NCBI GenBank assembly: GCA_963772335.1
Contig: CAVYXF010000003.1
Span: forward strand, 682,001-746,000
DNA length: 64,000 bases
From: CAVYXF01 sp963772335
GTDB taxonomy: Bacteria; Pseudomonadota; Alphaproteobacteria; Rhizobiales; Rhodomicrobiaceae
Direction of reading: 5' to 3'
The notes beneath the pieces are model-generated. The model worked only from the letters and a program-made list of their open reading frames with translations, was not told the DNA's origin and searched no databases. Shown here one piece after another: positions 54,020 through 63,498 of this stretch (position 1 is its first letter; the number at the start of each line of letters is the position of its first letter). A program made the position numbers and the translations under genes.

Positions 54020-54379
54020 TTGCAGTTATCTACGTTTCGCGTCGCGCTGGTCTTGGCGGTAACCGACATTTTCAGGGCATATGGAGTTGGTATGAAGCCG
54101 CAAGCGGCAAACGCTCACCCGATGGACCGTCCCTCGCCAGCACGAGCAGCCCGTACTACCAGGCAAGATGAACCGCACAGCCAAATTCGGCTGAGGTCTT
54201 ACAACTGGCCGGAACGATCCCCATCTGCTAGTTGGACCCAAAAATCCAGGAGAAATGGATATATTGTGCGACATTACGATGGAGATGTAATTGGCAGTAA
54301 CGTGCAGATAGTCGTTTTTTTGTCTTGCTTTATATTAACATTCACCTGGATTGCTTTAGACGCTATCTTGACAAACTAG
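54020..54379 (+). CDS. Putative small protein with a C-terminal membrane segment
   Basis: This 119-residue frame starts TTG at 54020 with no clear ribosome binding site. Its middle is polar and Pro/Ser/Arg rich, and its end has a hydrophobic helix (VQIVVFLSCFILTFTWIALD). I recognise no family. The region is AT-richer than most of the window. It could be chance. Confidence 0.3.
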   Translation: MQLSTFRVALVLAVTDIFRAYGVGMKPQAANAHPMDRPSPARAARTTRQDEPHSQIRLRSYNWPERSPSASWTQKSRRNGYIVRHYDGDVIGSNVQIVVFLSCFILTFTWIALDAILTN

Positions 54380-54442
54380 AGCCACGCAAGGGGGACTATT
54401 GCGCGGCCGCACAGTGACCATCGCGTCCAATCGAGGAAAACC

Positions 54443-54652
54443 ATGTCAGTTCATAGATTCGGGATCGCCGAGGCTCTCATGTATACGCCACCACGCTTAT
54501 ATGGCAGGGAGGGAGCTAAACAATGTAAAGTCGTCCGGCTGCTGTCTACGGATGGTGATGATCCACAATACCGGGTGAAGTGTGCAGCCGAGACTTTCGA
54601 CCGTGTAGTGTGGGAAAGTCAGTTGAATGACCAAATTCTCGTCCGCACATAA
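54443..54652 (+). CDS. Small conserved alphaproteobacterial protein
   Basis: This 69-residue protein contains KVVRLLSTDGDDPQYRVKC, then AETFDRVVWESQLNDQIL. The pattern PQYR(I/V)-x-...-E-x-x-x-RVV-x-ES-x-L recurs in small conserved proteins of Hyphomicrobiales with no assigned function. It has no membrane segment. It lies upstream of, and convergent to, the spoVR-yeaH-prkA run. Confidence 0.65.
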   Translation: MSVHRFGIAEALMYTPPRLYGREGAKQCKVVRLLSTDGDDPQYRVKCAAETFDRVVWESQLNDQILVRT

Positions 54653-54952
54653 TCCCTCAGAATTCGTGTAATGTCGAGTGGACCTCAGCTGTAGATTCGG
54701 TCCTACGACCTCGGCATTTTTTCACGGCAGACAGGTCAGGGCCACTGCGCCTCAGGTTTGTTTCGACGGCTTATCCATTATTTGGGAACCACCTTATTTT
54801 TCGACGCGCTTACAGGGTTTCCTCTGCTTATGAAGCAAAGGGGAGGGTCCGGAGAAGGCGAGTGTCTCTTCTCACCGCAGATCAGACGCAATATCTGTGG
54901 GTGAGGGGAAATTCGCACGAGGTGGTGCTTCACGCCCGAGCAATCGTAGCCC
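54653..54952. other. Intergenic region between the small conserved gene and spoVR
   Basis: These 300 bases lie between two converging genes. A short inverted block with a T run around 54705-54725 could end the upstream transcript. No coding sequence is seen. Confidence 0.4.
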
Positions 54953-56509
54953 TCAACTCGGCAGCGGCAACACCTCTTGCTCGCGCAGGGTCTTGCCGCT
55001 GTTGCCGTCGACCTCCAAGAGCTTCACCCGATAGCCCCAGAGCTGGGCGAGATATTGCAGCGTCCTGTCGCACTCGTTCTTGTCGAGCAGGATGCCGTCG
55101 CGGCAGGTGTGGGTGAGGGTCAGGCGCCGGCCGCCGGAGAGATCGGCGTCGGTGACGCGGATATCCGGGTCCTGCACGCCGACCTCGTAATGCCGGGCAA
55201 GGCTCCGCCGGATCGCCTTGTAGCCGCGCTCATTGTGGATCGAGGTCACCTCATATTCCGGCTTGTTCGAGGCATCGTGTATGGTGAACAGGCGGAAGTC
55301 GCGGATCACCTTGGGCGAGAGGAACTGCAGCACGAAGCTCTCGTCGCGATATTCGCGCCAAGCGTGCTTCAGCGTGCCCATCGCATCGCCATTGCCGGCG
55401 ATATCCGGGAACCAGTCGCGGTCCTCCTCGGTCGGGTCCTCGCAGATGCGCTGGATGTCGCGCATCATGGCAAAGCCGAGCGCATAAGGGTTGAGGCCGG
55501 AGAAGCGCTGGTCGTGGAACGGCGGCTGCATCACCACCGAGGAATGGGTGTGCAGGAACTCGAGCATCGCCCCGTCGGTCAAGAGGCCGCGGCTGTGCAT
55601 GTGGTTCAGGATCTCGTAGTGCGTGAAGGTGGCGCAGCCCTCGTTCATCATCTTGGTCTGGCGCTGCGGATAGAAATACTGGCTGAGGATGCGCACAATG
55701 CGGATCAGCTCGCGCTGCCAGTCCTTGAGGCGCGGGGCGTGCTTTTCCAGGAAATAGAGCAGGTTCTCCTCGGGCAGGCCGATCAGCGCCTGGTCATCCG
55801 TAGCGGGCTGGACCTCATCGACCTCCTCGATTTGGGGGAGCGTGCGCCAGAGGTCGTCATAGGTCTCCTCCTCATGCGCGCGGCGGCGCTCGGCGCGCGC
55901 GGCGATGAAGGCAGGGCGCAGGATGCGCGGATCGCGCGGGTGATGGCTGACGCCCTGGCGCATCAGCGCGTGGGCGGCGTCGACGATCGGCTCGACCGCT
56001 TCCACCCCGTACTGCTCCTCGCAGTCCTTCACATAGTCCTTCGCGAAGGCGAGATAGTCGAGAATGGTGTCGGCGTTGGTCCACTGCCGGAACAGGTAAT
56101 TGCTCTTGAAGAAGTGGTTGTGACCGATCGCGGCATGGGCGATCACCAGGGTCTGCATCAGCGCGGAGTTCTCCTCCATCACATAGCTGATGCAGGGGTT
56201 GGAGTTGATCACCAGCTCATAGGCGAGCGAGCGCAGGCCGCGCCGGTAGGTCATCTGCTCCTGGGCGAAATGCTTACCGAACGACCAGTGCCGGTACATT
56301 AGCGGCATGCCGATTGAGGCATAGGCGTCGAGCATCTGCTCGGCCGTGATCACCTCGACCTGATTGGGGTAGATGTCGAGCCCGTATTCCTCAACGCCAA
56401 TCTGCTCGACGGTTTCGTAAATGCGCTTGAGCAGATCAAAATCCCACTCCGCACCCTCGAAGAGTGGCTGGACCGCCGGGGCCAGCGACTTTTTCTTACC
56501 CTTGGCCAT
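54953..56509 (-). CDS. SpoVR-family protein
   Basis: This 518-residue protein has the SpoVR core: EQIGVEEYGLDIYPNQVEVI, MYRHWSFGKHF, RGLRSLAYELVINSNPCISY, ARHYEVGVQDPDIRV and the C-terminal LTHTCRDG. SpoVR of Bacillus affects the spore cortex; the enteric YcgB is linked with PrkA/YeaH. Its function in non-spore-formers is unknown. It is the last gene of a prkA-yeaH-spoVR run, whose products appear to work together in stress or starvation responses. Confidence 0.92.
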   Translation of the reverse strand: MAKGKKKSLAPAVQPLFEGAEWDFDLLKRIYETVEQIGVEEYGLDIYPNQVEVITAEQMLDAYASIGMPLMYRHWSFGKHFAQEQMTYRRGLRSLAYELVINSNPCISYVMEENSALMQTLVIAHAAIGHNHFFKSNYLFRQWTNADTILDYLAFAKDYVKDCEEQYGVEAVEPIVDAAHALMRQGVSHHPRDPRILRPAFIAARAERRRAHEEETYDDLWRTLPQIEEVDEVQPATDDQALIGLPEENLLYFLEKHAPRLKDWQRELIRIVRILSQYFYPQRQTKMMNEGCATFTHYEILNHMHSRGLLTDGAMLEFLHTHSSVVMQPPFHDQRFSGLNPYALGFAMMRDIQRICEDPTEEDRDWFPDIAGNGDAMGTLKHAWREYRDESFVLQFLSPKVIRDFRLFTIHDASNKPEYEVTSIHNERGYKAIRRSLARHYEVGVQDPDIRVTDADLSGGRRLTLTHTCRDGILLDKNECDRTLQYLAQLWGYRVKLLEVDGNSGKTLREQEVLPLPS

Positions 56510-56518
56510 CAGACCCGT

Positions 56519-57787
56519 TCATGTCTTTTCCGCATTGGAAAACAGATCGTGGAACACCGGATAGATCTCATCAGGCGCCGAAACCCGGCGCATGGCGAAA
56601 TGCTGCTGGTATTTGGTGACCGGCTCAAAGCCTGACCAGATGATGCTCTCCGAGATCGCCGCGCCGACCTCGATATAGGCGAAGTACTGGCACAGCGGCA
56701 GAATCTCCTCATCCAGCATGTCGATGCACTTCACCATGTCGGCGAAGTCGTTGGCCCCGTCCGAAGCCTGAGCGCCGTAGATATTCCAGTCCTCGACCGG
56801 ATAGCGCTCCTGCACCACGCGCATCATCTCCTCATAGGCGGTGGAGATCACCGTGCCACCGGTCTCGGTCGAGTGGAAGAAGGTGTCCTCGTCGACTTCG
56901 CTGGCGACGCTGGTGTGCCGGATGAAGACGATGTCCACGTCGCGGTAATGACGGGCGAGGAACACATAGAGCAGCATGAAGAAACGCTTGGCGAGGTCCT
57001 TCAGCGCCTGCGACATCGAGGCCGAGGTGTCCATCAGGCAGAACATCACCGCCTGCGTGGTGGGCTTGGGCACCCGCTCCCAGCGATTGTATTTCAGGTC
57101 GAACGGATCGATGAAGGCGACCGTCTTGCGCAGATGCTTCTGCCGGGCGATGCGCTCACGCAGCAGCATAACGCGCTTCTCGTCCTGCGGCACTTCCTCC
57201 TCGGCCTCGCGCAGTTCCTGCTCGGCACGCCTGACCTGCTCCTCGCTGGGCCGCCGCAGAGCGATGCGCCGCGCCACGGAGTTGCGCATGGTGCGCAGGC
57301 GGTTGAGCTTGGCGGGCGAGCCGTCGGTGGTGAAACCGGCGCGCATCGGCATCGGCGAGCGCACGTCCTTCAGCTTGGTCTTGATGAGATTGGGGAGCTG
57401 AAGGTCCTCGAAGAACAAATCGAGAAACTCGTCCTTGGTCAGGGTGAAGACGAAATCGTCCTCACCATGCCCGTCCGGCGAGCCGCGCTCACCGCCCCGC
57501 CCGCCGCCCGAGGGCGGCTTGGGGATGGTGTCGCCGACGACGAAATCCTGGTTGCCGGGCAGGATCAGATCCCGCTTGCCGCTTTCCCGACCGAGCCGGA
57601 AGGCGGGCTCGTTGAGACTTTTCGAGCGGATTTTGATCTTTTCGCCGCTGTCGATCTCGGAAATTTTGCGCTTGCGGAGGGCGTCGCTAATCGCTTCGCG
57701 GATCTCCTCTTTGGCACGCCGGATGAAGCGCTGGCGGTTACCGAGGCTTTTGGCCTTAGGGTTGAGCCGCCTGTCGATAATGTGCAT
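56519..57787 (-). CDS. YeaH/YhbH (DUF444) family protein
   Basis: This 422-residue protein opens MHIIDRRLNPKAKSLGNRQRFIRR, the usual DUF444 start. A glycine-rich linker (GGGRGGERGSPDG, around residue 100) follows, and then a vWA-like fold with a MIDAS-type DTSASM in MFCLMDTSASM. Around AQASDGANDFADMV lies the threonine/aspartate side of the same domain. DUF444 proteins are always found with PrkA-like kinases. It lies 9 bases before spoVR and 9 after prkA. Confidence 0.92.
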   Translation of the reverse strand: MHIIDRRLNPKAKSLGNRQRFIRRAKEEIREAISDALRKRKISEIDSGEKIKIRSKSLNEPAFRLGRESGKRDLILPGNQDFVVGDTIPKPPSGGGRGGERGSPDGHGEDDFVFTLTKDEFLDLFFEDLQLPNLIKTKLKDVRSPMPMRAGFTTDGSPAKLNRLRTMRNSVARRIALRRPSEEQVRRAEQELREAEEEVPQDEKRVMLLRERIARQKHLRKTVAFIDPFDLKYNRWERVPKPTTQAVMFCLMDTSASMSQALKDLAKRFFMLLYVFLARHYRDVDIVFIRHTSVASEVDEDTFFHSTETGGTVISTAYEEMMRVVQERYPVEDWNIYGAQASDGANDFADMVKCIDMLDEEILPLCQYFAYIEVGAAISESIIWSGFEPVTKYQQHFAMRRVSAPDEIYPVFHDLFSNAEKT

Positions 57788-57796
57788 TTCCGATTA

Positions 57797-59743
57797 TCAA
57801 CCCGATTTTCTGACCCGCATATACCAATCGACCAACCGGCGAACCTGCCTCGGCGTGTAGCCGCGGGCGACCATGCGCTCTACAAAGTCATTATGCTTCT
57901 TTTCGGTCTCGCTGTCTTTCTTGGCGCCGAACGAAATGACCGGCAGCAGATCCTCAACTTGGCTGAACATCCGCTTCTCGATCACGTCCCGGATCTTCTC
58001 ATAGGACGTCCAGGCCGGATTACGCCCGCTGTTGCGGGCACGGGCCCGCAGCGCGAACTTCACCACCTCGTAACGGAAGTCCTTCGGATTGGCGATACCG
58101 GCGGGCTTTTCGATCTTGGACAGCTCCTTGTCGAGCAGCGAGCGGTCCATCAGCTGGCCGGTATCGGGATCCTTGAAGTCGTGATCCTCGATCCAGGCAT
58201 CCGCATAAGCGACGTAACGGTCGAACAGGTTCTGACCGTAGTCGTTATACGACTCCAGATAGGCTTTCTGGATCTCGTTGCCGATGAACTCGGCGTAACG
58301 CGGCGCCAGCTCTTCCTTGATGAACTCGAGATAGTGATTCTCGATCGCCTCGGGGTGCTGCTCGCGGTTGATCGCCTGCTCCAGCACATACATCAAATGC
58401 ACCGGGTCGGCGGCCACCTCCGATGTATCGAAGTTGAAGGTCTCCGACAGCACCTTGTAGGCAAAGCGCGTGGAGGTGCCATCCATGCCCTCGGTCAGGC
58501 CTGCCGCGTCACGGTACTCCTGCACCGTCTTGGCGTGCGGATCGGTCTCCTTCAGGCTCTCGCCGTTGTAGACGCGCATCTTGGAGTAGAGGTTGGAGTT
58601 CTCGTGCTCCTTCAGCCGCGTCAGCACCGAGAAGCGCGCCAGCATATCGAGCGTCCCGGGCGCATTGGCGGCATCCGTCAGCTCGGAGCGCGACAGCAGC
58701 TTCTCGTAGATCTGCCGCTCCTCGGTCACCCGCAGGCAATAGGGTACCTGGACCACGCAGATGCGGTCGAGGAACGCCTCGTTGTTGCGGTTGGACTTGA
58801 AGGAGCGCCACTCCGCCTCGTTCGAATGCGCGATGATGATGCCCTGATACGGCAGCGAGCCGACATTCTCCGTGCCGACATAGCTGCCCTCCTGCGTTGC
58901 CGTCAGCAGCGGATGCAGCATCTTGATCGGCGCCTTGAACATCTCGACGAATTCGAGCAGGCCCTGCGTCGTGCGGTTCAACCCGCCTGAGTAGGAATAC
59001 GCATCCGCATCGTTCTGGCCGAAGAACTCGAGCTTGCGGATGTCCACCTTGCCAACCAGCGAGGAGATGTCCTGGTTGTTCTCGTCGCCCGGCTCGGTCT
59101 TGGCGATGCCGATCTGGCGCAGGCGAGAAGGGTAGAGCTTGACGACGGTGAATTTGGAGATGTCGCCGCCGAACTCGTCCAGCCGCTTCACCGCCCAGGG
59201 CGACATATGCCCGGTCAACTTCCTACGTGGTATCCCGTAGCGGTCCTCCAGCGCCGCGCCCATCGACAGCGGGTCAAACAGGCTTAAGGGGCTTTCGAAT
59301 ATGGGGCTGACCTCGTCGCCCGCCTTGAGCACATAGATGGGGCAGCGCTCCATCAGCTCTTTCAGCCGCTCGGCGAGCGAGGATTTGCCGCCGCCGACCG
59401 GGCCGAGCAGATAGAGGATCTGCTTGCGCTCCTCGAGCCCCTGCGCGGAGTGGCGGAAATAGCTCACGATCCGCTCAATGGTTTCTTCCAGACCGTAGAA
59501 GTCGTTGAAGGTCGGGTAGACCTTGACGCTCCGGTTCATGAAGATCCGGCCGAGCCGCTCGTCCTTGGAAGTGTCGATGATCTTCGGTTCGCCGATGGCT
59601 GCCATCATCCGCTCGGATGCGGATGCAAACGTCATTGGATCGTCTCGGCAACCTTCGAGGTAGGATTTGAGATCAAGCACCCCCTGCTTCTGCGTCGCGT
59701 AGCGCTCGGCATACAGGTCGAAGATTTCACTGCTGGGTGTCAT
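57797..59743 (-). CDS. PrkA-family serine protein kinase
   Basis: This 648-residue protein has an AAA-like N-terminal domain with Walker A LLGPVGGGKSSLAERLK and a C-terminal PrkA kinase-like half (QEYRDAAGLTEGMDGTSTRF, DPVHLMYVLEQAINREQHPE). The opening IFDLYAERYATQKQGVLDLKSYL is typical. PrkA proteins are linked to starvation and stress. It is the first gene of prkA-yeaH-spoVR, transcribed from the gene-free region at 59744-60533. Confidence 0.93.
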   Translation of the reverse strand: MTPSSEIFDLYAERYATQKQGVLDLKSYLEGCRDDPMTFASASERMMAAIGEPKIIDTSKDERLGRIFMNRSVKVYPTFNDFYGLEETIERIVSYFRHSAQGLEERKQILYLLGPVGGGKSSLAERLKELMERCPIYVLKAGDEVSPIFESPLSLFDPLSMGAALEDRYGIPRRKLTGHMSPWAVKRLDEFGGDISKFTVVKLYPSRLRQIGIAKTEPGDENNQDISSLVGKVDIRKLEFFGQNDADAYSYSGGLNRTTQGLLEFVEMFKAPIKMLHPLLTATQEGSYVGTENVGSLPYQGIIIAHSNEAEWRSFKSNRNNEAFLDRICVVQVPYCLRVTEERQIYEKLLSRSELTDAANAPGTLDMLARFSVLTRLKEHENSNLYSKMRVYNGESLKETDPHAKTVQEYRDAAGLTEGMDGTSTRFAYKVLSETFNFDTSEVAADPVHLMYVLEQAINREQHPEAIENHYLEFIKEELAPRYAEFIGNEIQKAYLESYNDYGQNLFDRYVAYADAWIEDHDFKDPDTGQLMDRSLLDKELSKIEKPAGIANPKDFRYEVVKFALRARARNSGRNPAWTSYEKIRDVIEKRMFSQVEDLLPVISFGAKKDSETEKKHNDFVERMVARGYTPRQVRRLVDWYMRVRKSG

Positions 59744-60533
59744 TCCACCGCCCGATCTCTTTGGAGTTGCGATCGAAATTTAGTCTCTCCTCTCTACTCG
59801 CATGGGCGTCTCCCTTTATCGCCGCTTGTCCAGGCGCGGATAGAGCCCATTCTACGCCATACTGGCCCATGTCGTGAACCCTCCGTTGAGATGCATCAGA
59901 GAACCACGCCCCTTTGCGACACCGGCGCCGCGCCGGGCGCGCCGCGCCTGCGGAGGCTGCTCCGCGGCGGGCTGAGAAGCCTGCTCCTCCTTCTGCAGTA
60001 AACGCCTGAGGCGCCGAAGCTTTCCATCTGGGCGAATAAACAGGTGGTCCCTTGCGCGAATTATACATCGATCCCTCAAAACTCCCAACTGGGTTCCCCC
60101 CGTAGGAGAGTAGGACAGATGAGCGCTGTTGTAGTTCTGCCCGCCAAGCTGCGAAGCGGATGCGGCGCGACCTTTACAGCACACCGGGACACGACCGTTG
60201 CGATGACTTTTACTAAAAATTGAACGATTTCTTTGGTTTGCAATCAGCGGTCTTGCAGCCGCCCGGCCGGGAATTGTTGGTAATGCAGCGCACATGGGGA
60301 AACTCGGCCCACCCTGTCTGTCTCATACCATGCCCCATCGACTCTAGTGCGCCTCGTCTGACTGTTAGGTGAACGGCGCCGCCGCCATTGCCTGACATGA
60401 GACTCCGCGCTGAAGGGGTTTGCTCGTATCGTTGTGGGGAATGGAGATGGGGTCGGGCGCCGTTGCGGCATCATCACGAATTGTTCAAAAGCGCCGCAGC
60501 GTGCATTTCTTTTGTAACCTCACTGTCACCTGG
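59744..60533. other. Gene-free stretch upstream of prkA
   Basis: About 790 bases hold no supported gene. Frames of 60-150 codons on either strand lack ribosome binding sites and recognisable domains. The region near 59750-59900 should carry the prkA promoter. No strong hairpin is seen before the two-hairpin element at 60534. Confidence 0.4.
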
Positions 60534-60694
60534 TGTGGCGGATCTGAAGTTCGCACCATCATTGCGGCACTCTCTCATGCGAACTTCAGATCCTAGCGCC
60601 ACATTAGAATCGGAGAATGGCTAGTGTCCTTTCGATTCGAAAGTTCGTTCGGACTAGCGGCTGGCTCTGACGAACTTTTGAATCGGGACACTAG
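60534..60694. repeat. Two-hairpin palindromic element, locus 2
   Basis: Hairpin X (60534-60603) has ends TGTGGCG/CGCCACA with inner arm GATCTGAAGTTCGCA. Hairpin Y (60621-60694) has ends CTAGTGTCC/GGGACACTAG with inner arm ATTCGAAAGTTCGT. The hairpins are 17 bases apart. The terminal boxes match locus 1, but the inner arms do not; within each locus the X and Y inner arms resemble each other. The TA-containing CTAG ends fit MITE-like elements of the IS630 type. Confidence 0.75.
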
Positions 60695-60733
60695 CGATTA
60701 TCGAGTGCAGCACAAATAGAAGGAGAGCATCGG

Positions 60734-61153
60734 ATGAAAGCTGTTCCGCCCCTGTCCCTCTCGTCGGATCAGGTCTGCTTCATCATCGTGAAGGCGCGTG
60801 AATGGGATGCCAAGGACGTCGTAACGGAGCCCGATCCCGGCTCCAATGCCTCCGATGACGGCATGATCGAAGTGCTCGAAGACCACGGCGACGATCCGGT
60901 CGCCCAGGAAATCCGAGGTTTCGTTGGTGCCATGACCGAGGATGAGCAGATCGACTTGGTGGCGCTCGCCTGGCTCGGGCGCGGCGATGGCAGCATTGAG
61001 GAATGGGACGATCTGCGCGGCGAAGCGGAGCGCGCGCACAATAACCGCACCGCCTCCTATCTGCTGGGCATGCCGCTGCTCGCCGATTATCTGGAGGAAG
61101 CCCTCTCGCAGTTCGATATGAGCTGCGAGGACGTCGAGCTGCAGCACCTCTGA
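60734..61153 (+). CDS. DUF3775 domain protein
   Basis: This 139-residue acidic protein has LSSDQVCFIIVKAREWDAKD, then EDEQIDLVALAWLGRGDGSIE and YLLGMPLLADYLEEALSQFD. That order matches DUF3775, a small soluble family of unknown function common in alphaproteobacteria. The stop and the next gene's start overlap as TGATG, so translation is probably coupled to the gamma-glutamyltransferase. Confidence 0.88.
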   Translation: MKAVPPLSLSSDQVCFIIVKAREWDAKDVVTEPDPGSNASDDGMIEVLEDHGDDPVAQEIRGFVGAMTEDEQIDLVALAWLGRGDGSIEEWDDLRGEAERAHNNRTASYLLGMPLLADYLEEALSQFDMSCEDVELQHL

Positions 61154-62926
61154 TGGCAGGGCCGGGCCGGCTCTTGCAATCGCTGGTCTTTGGCCTCATT
61201 GCGTTTACCGCGGCCTGCGCGCCATGCCTTGCCCAGCGCGGCGAAGCCCCGATCCTTGACGAGCTGATCGGCATCGAGGCGCGCTTCCACCCCGTCGTCG
61301 CAGAGAACGGCATGGTGGCCGCACAGGAAGGCCTTGCCGCCGAGGTCGGGGTCGACATGTTGCGCCAGGGCGGCAATGCGGTCGATGCGGCGGTGGCGAC
61401 CGGCTTTGCGCTGGCCGTCACGCATCCCCAGGCCGGCAATCTCGGCGGCGGCGGCTTTATGCTGGTTGCGCTAGCGGGGGAGAAGAAGGTCGTTGCTATC
61501 GACTATCGCGAGATGGCCCCGCTTGCCGCGACCCGCGACATGTTCTTGAATGCGGCCGGAGAGGTCGACGTCGAGAAGGCGCGCTACAGCCGGGCCTCGG
61601 CGGGTGTGCCGGGCACCGTCGCGGGCCTGCTCTATGCGCTAGAGAAATACGGCACGCTTCCCCGCCAGACGGTGCTCGCACCGGCGATCCGCCTCGCGCA
61701 GGACGGGTTTCCGATCTCCCGCGACCTTGCCTATGCCCTGGCAAAAAACCAGGACCGTTTCGCTAAGGACCCGTCTTCGGTGAGCTATTTCAGCCACGCC
61801 GACGGACAGCCCTATCGGATGGGCGAGATCCTGCGCCAGCCCGATCTGGCCAAGGCGCTCACCGCGATCCGCGACCAGGGCGGCAGCCGGCTTCTATCAG
61901 GGCTGGGTGGCCGAGGCCATTGCGGCAGAGATGCAAAATGGCGGCGGCGCGATCACACTGGCGGACCTTGCCGGCTATCACCCCGTCGAGCGTGAGCCGG
62001 TGCGCGGCTCCTATCGCGGCTTCGAGATCGCCTCCATGCCGCCGCCCTCCTCCGGCGGCACGCATCTAATCGAGATGCTGAATATGCTGGAGGGCTACGA
62101 CCTCCAAGCGCTTGGGGCGGGCAGCGCCGATTATCTGCACCGCCTCATCGAGGCGATGCGCCGCGCCTATGCCGACCGCGCCGCCTATATGGGCGACCCG
62201 GACTTCGTCAAAGCGCCGGTTGCCGGCCTCACCGCCAAGAGCTATGCGGCAACCCTGCGCGAGAGCATCGACCTTACCAGGGCCGGCAGCTCGGCGGCGA
62301 TCAGCGCCGGCGCGCCGCCTCAAGAGGGCACGCAGACCACCCATTTCTCGGTGATGGACCGGGCCGGCAATGCTGTGGCGAATACCTACACGCTGAATTT
62401 CGCCTTCGGCAGCAGCTATTCGGTGGATGGCGCCGGCTTCCTGCTCAACAACGAAATGGACGATTTCTCCGCCAAGCCAGGGGCGCCGAACGCTTACGGC
62501 CTGCTCGGCGGCGATGCCAATGCCATCGCCCCGAAAAAGCGCCCGCTCTCCTCGATGACGCCGACCATCGTGTTCAAAGGTGGTGAGCCGATGCTGGCAA
62601 CCGGCTCGCCGGGCGGGTCGACCATCATCACCGTCGTCCTGCAGCTTCTGCTCAATGTGATGGATTTCGGTATGAACGTCGCCGAGGCGACCGCCGCGCC
62701 GCGAATCCATCACCAATGGCAGCCCGATCTGGTCTTCTCTGAGCGGGGCATCTCCGACGATACGCTCCGCCTGCTGGAGGCGCGCGGCTTCATTCTGCCG
62801 AAGGAGGCCGATGGCCGCTTTCAGCACCGCATTCTCGGCCGCGCCAACACGGTCGCCCGGCAGGGCGGCTACTTTCTCGGCGCTGCCGACCCGCGCGCTT
62901 TCGACGCAGCCGTGCGCGGCTTTTAA
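61153..62926 (+). pseudogene. Gamma-glutamyltransferase, single frameshift
   Basis: The first frame (61153 to ~61890) has a signal peptide (LLQSLVFGLIAFTAACAPCL) and the GGT large-subunit motifs NGMVAAQEGLAAEVGVDMLR and HPQAGNLGGGGFML. The second frame (~61893-62926) has GGTHLIEMLNMLEGYDLQ, the autoprocessing Thr in GTQTTHFSVMD and MTPTIVFKGG. One base near 61890 separates them; correction gives ~590 residues. GGTs cleave glutathione or transfer its gamma-glutamyl group in the periplasm. All catalytic motifs survive, so the lesion is recent or technical. Confidence 0.85.
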
Positions 62927-63006
62927 CGGCCGGATTGATCGGCGCAATTTCGCTCCAATTCGGGCGCCCTATCGCCGGGATTGCCGGAAAGACGGGAGAA
63001 GATCAA

Positions 63007-63492
63007 GTGAGACGACCAGGGACAACAGGCCGGCTGGCCGTGAGCCTCGCGCTCGTTCTGCTCGGCGGCCTGAATGCGTTCGCTACTGAAGGGCGTCGCT
63101 GGATCGCCGACAGCGACCCCGAAATCGCGACACTGATCTACGGCACGCCCGAAAGCGACGATATGGTCCTCAATCTCACCTGCGAGCGCGCCTCCAAGAC
63201 GCTCAGCTTGTGGTTTGCGCCCCAGCCCGTGCCGGTGAAGGCGCCGGACAGCCTGCCATTGACCATCTCCTCCGAAGGAGGGCGGGTTGAGCTGAAGGCA
63301 ACGGGGAATCGCTCCGAACTCGACGACTTCTATTCGCTCGAGGCGCACACCGCCCTTACGGCCGATTTGGAGAAGCTGCTGACGGGTGCGAAAGTCGTTT
63401 CGCTGAAGGTCGCAGACCGCACGACGGACATGCCGCTCGACGATGCTGCGCTCGGCGGCGTCGAGGAGCTTGTGAGCGCTTGCCGCAAATAG
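63007..63492 (+). CDS. Secreted hypothetical protein
   Basis: From the GTG at 63007 (preceded by GGGAGAAG) this is a 161-residue protein with a signal peptide (GRLAVSLALVLLGGLNAFA). The mature part holds YGTPESDDMVLNLTCERASK and DDFYSLEAHTALTADLEKLL, suggesting a small beta-rich periplasmic domain. I recognise no named family. An upstream in-frame Met at 62935 would give a longer, less convincing N-terminus. Confidence 0.65.
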   Translation: MRRPGTTGRLAVSLALVLLGGLNAFATEGRRWIADSDPEIATLIYGTPESDDMVLNLTCERASKTLSLWFAPQPVPVKAPDSLPLTISSEGGRVELKATGNRSELDDFYSLEAHTALTADLEKLLTGAKVVSLKVADRTTDMPLDDAALGGVEELVSACRK

Positions 63493-63498
63493 CTGCGC

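Larger units (their letters stand above)
53423..54442. other. AT-richer stretch with at most small, uncertain genes
   Basis: This 1-kb region is AT-richer than its surroundings and has no confident large gene. Two small frames with C-terminal hydrophobic segments are described separately. The rest shows no hairpins, repeats or homology I recognise. The composition may reflect acquisition. Confidence 0.4.

Noticed and set aside
56873..58990. Open frame of 705 codons on the plus strand opposite yeaH and prkA
   Set aside because: Antisense shadow of two strongly supported genes; no domain is seen in it.
59727..60295. Two overlapping minus-strand frames upstream of prkA
   Set aside because: Low-complexity Ala/Arg composition, no start context and position in the prkA promoter region.
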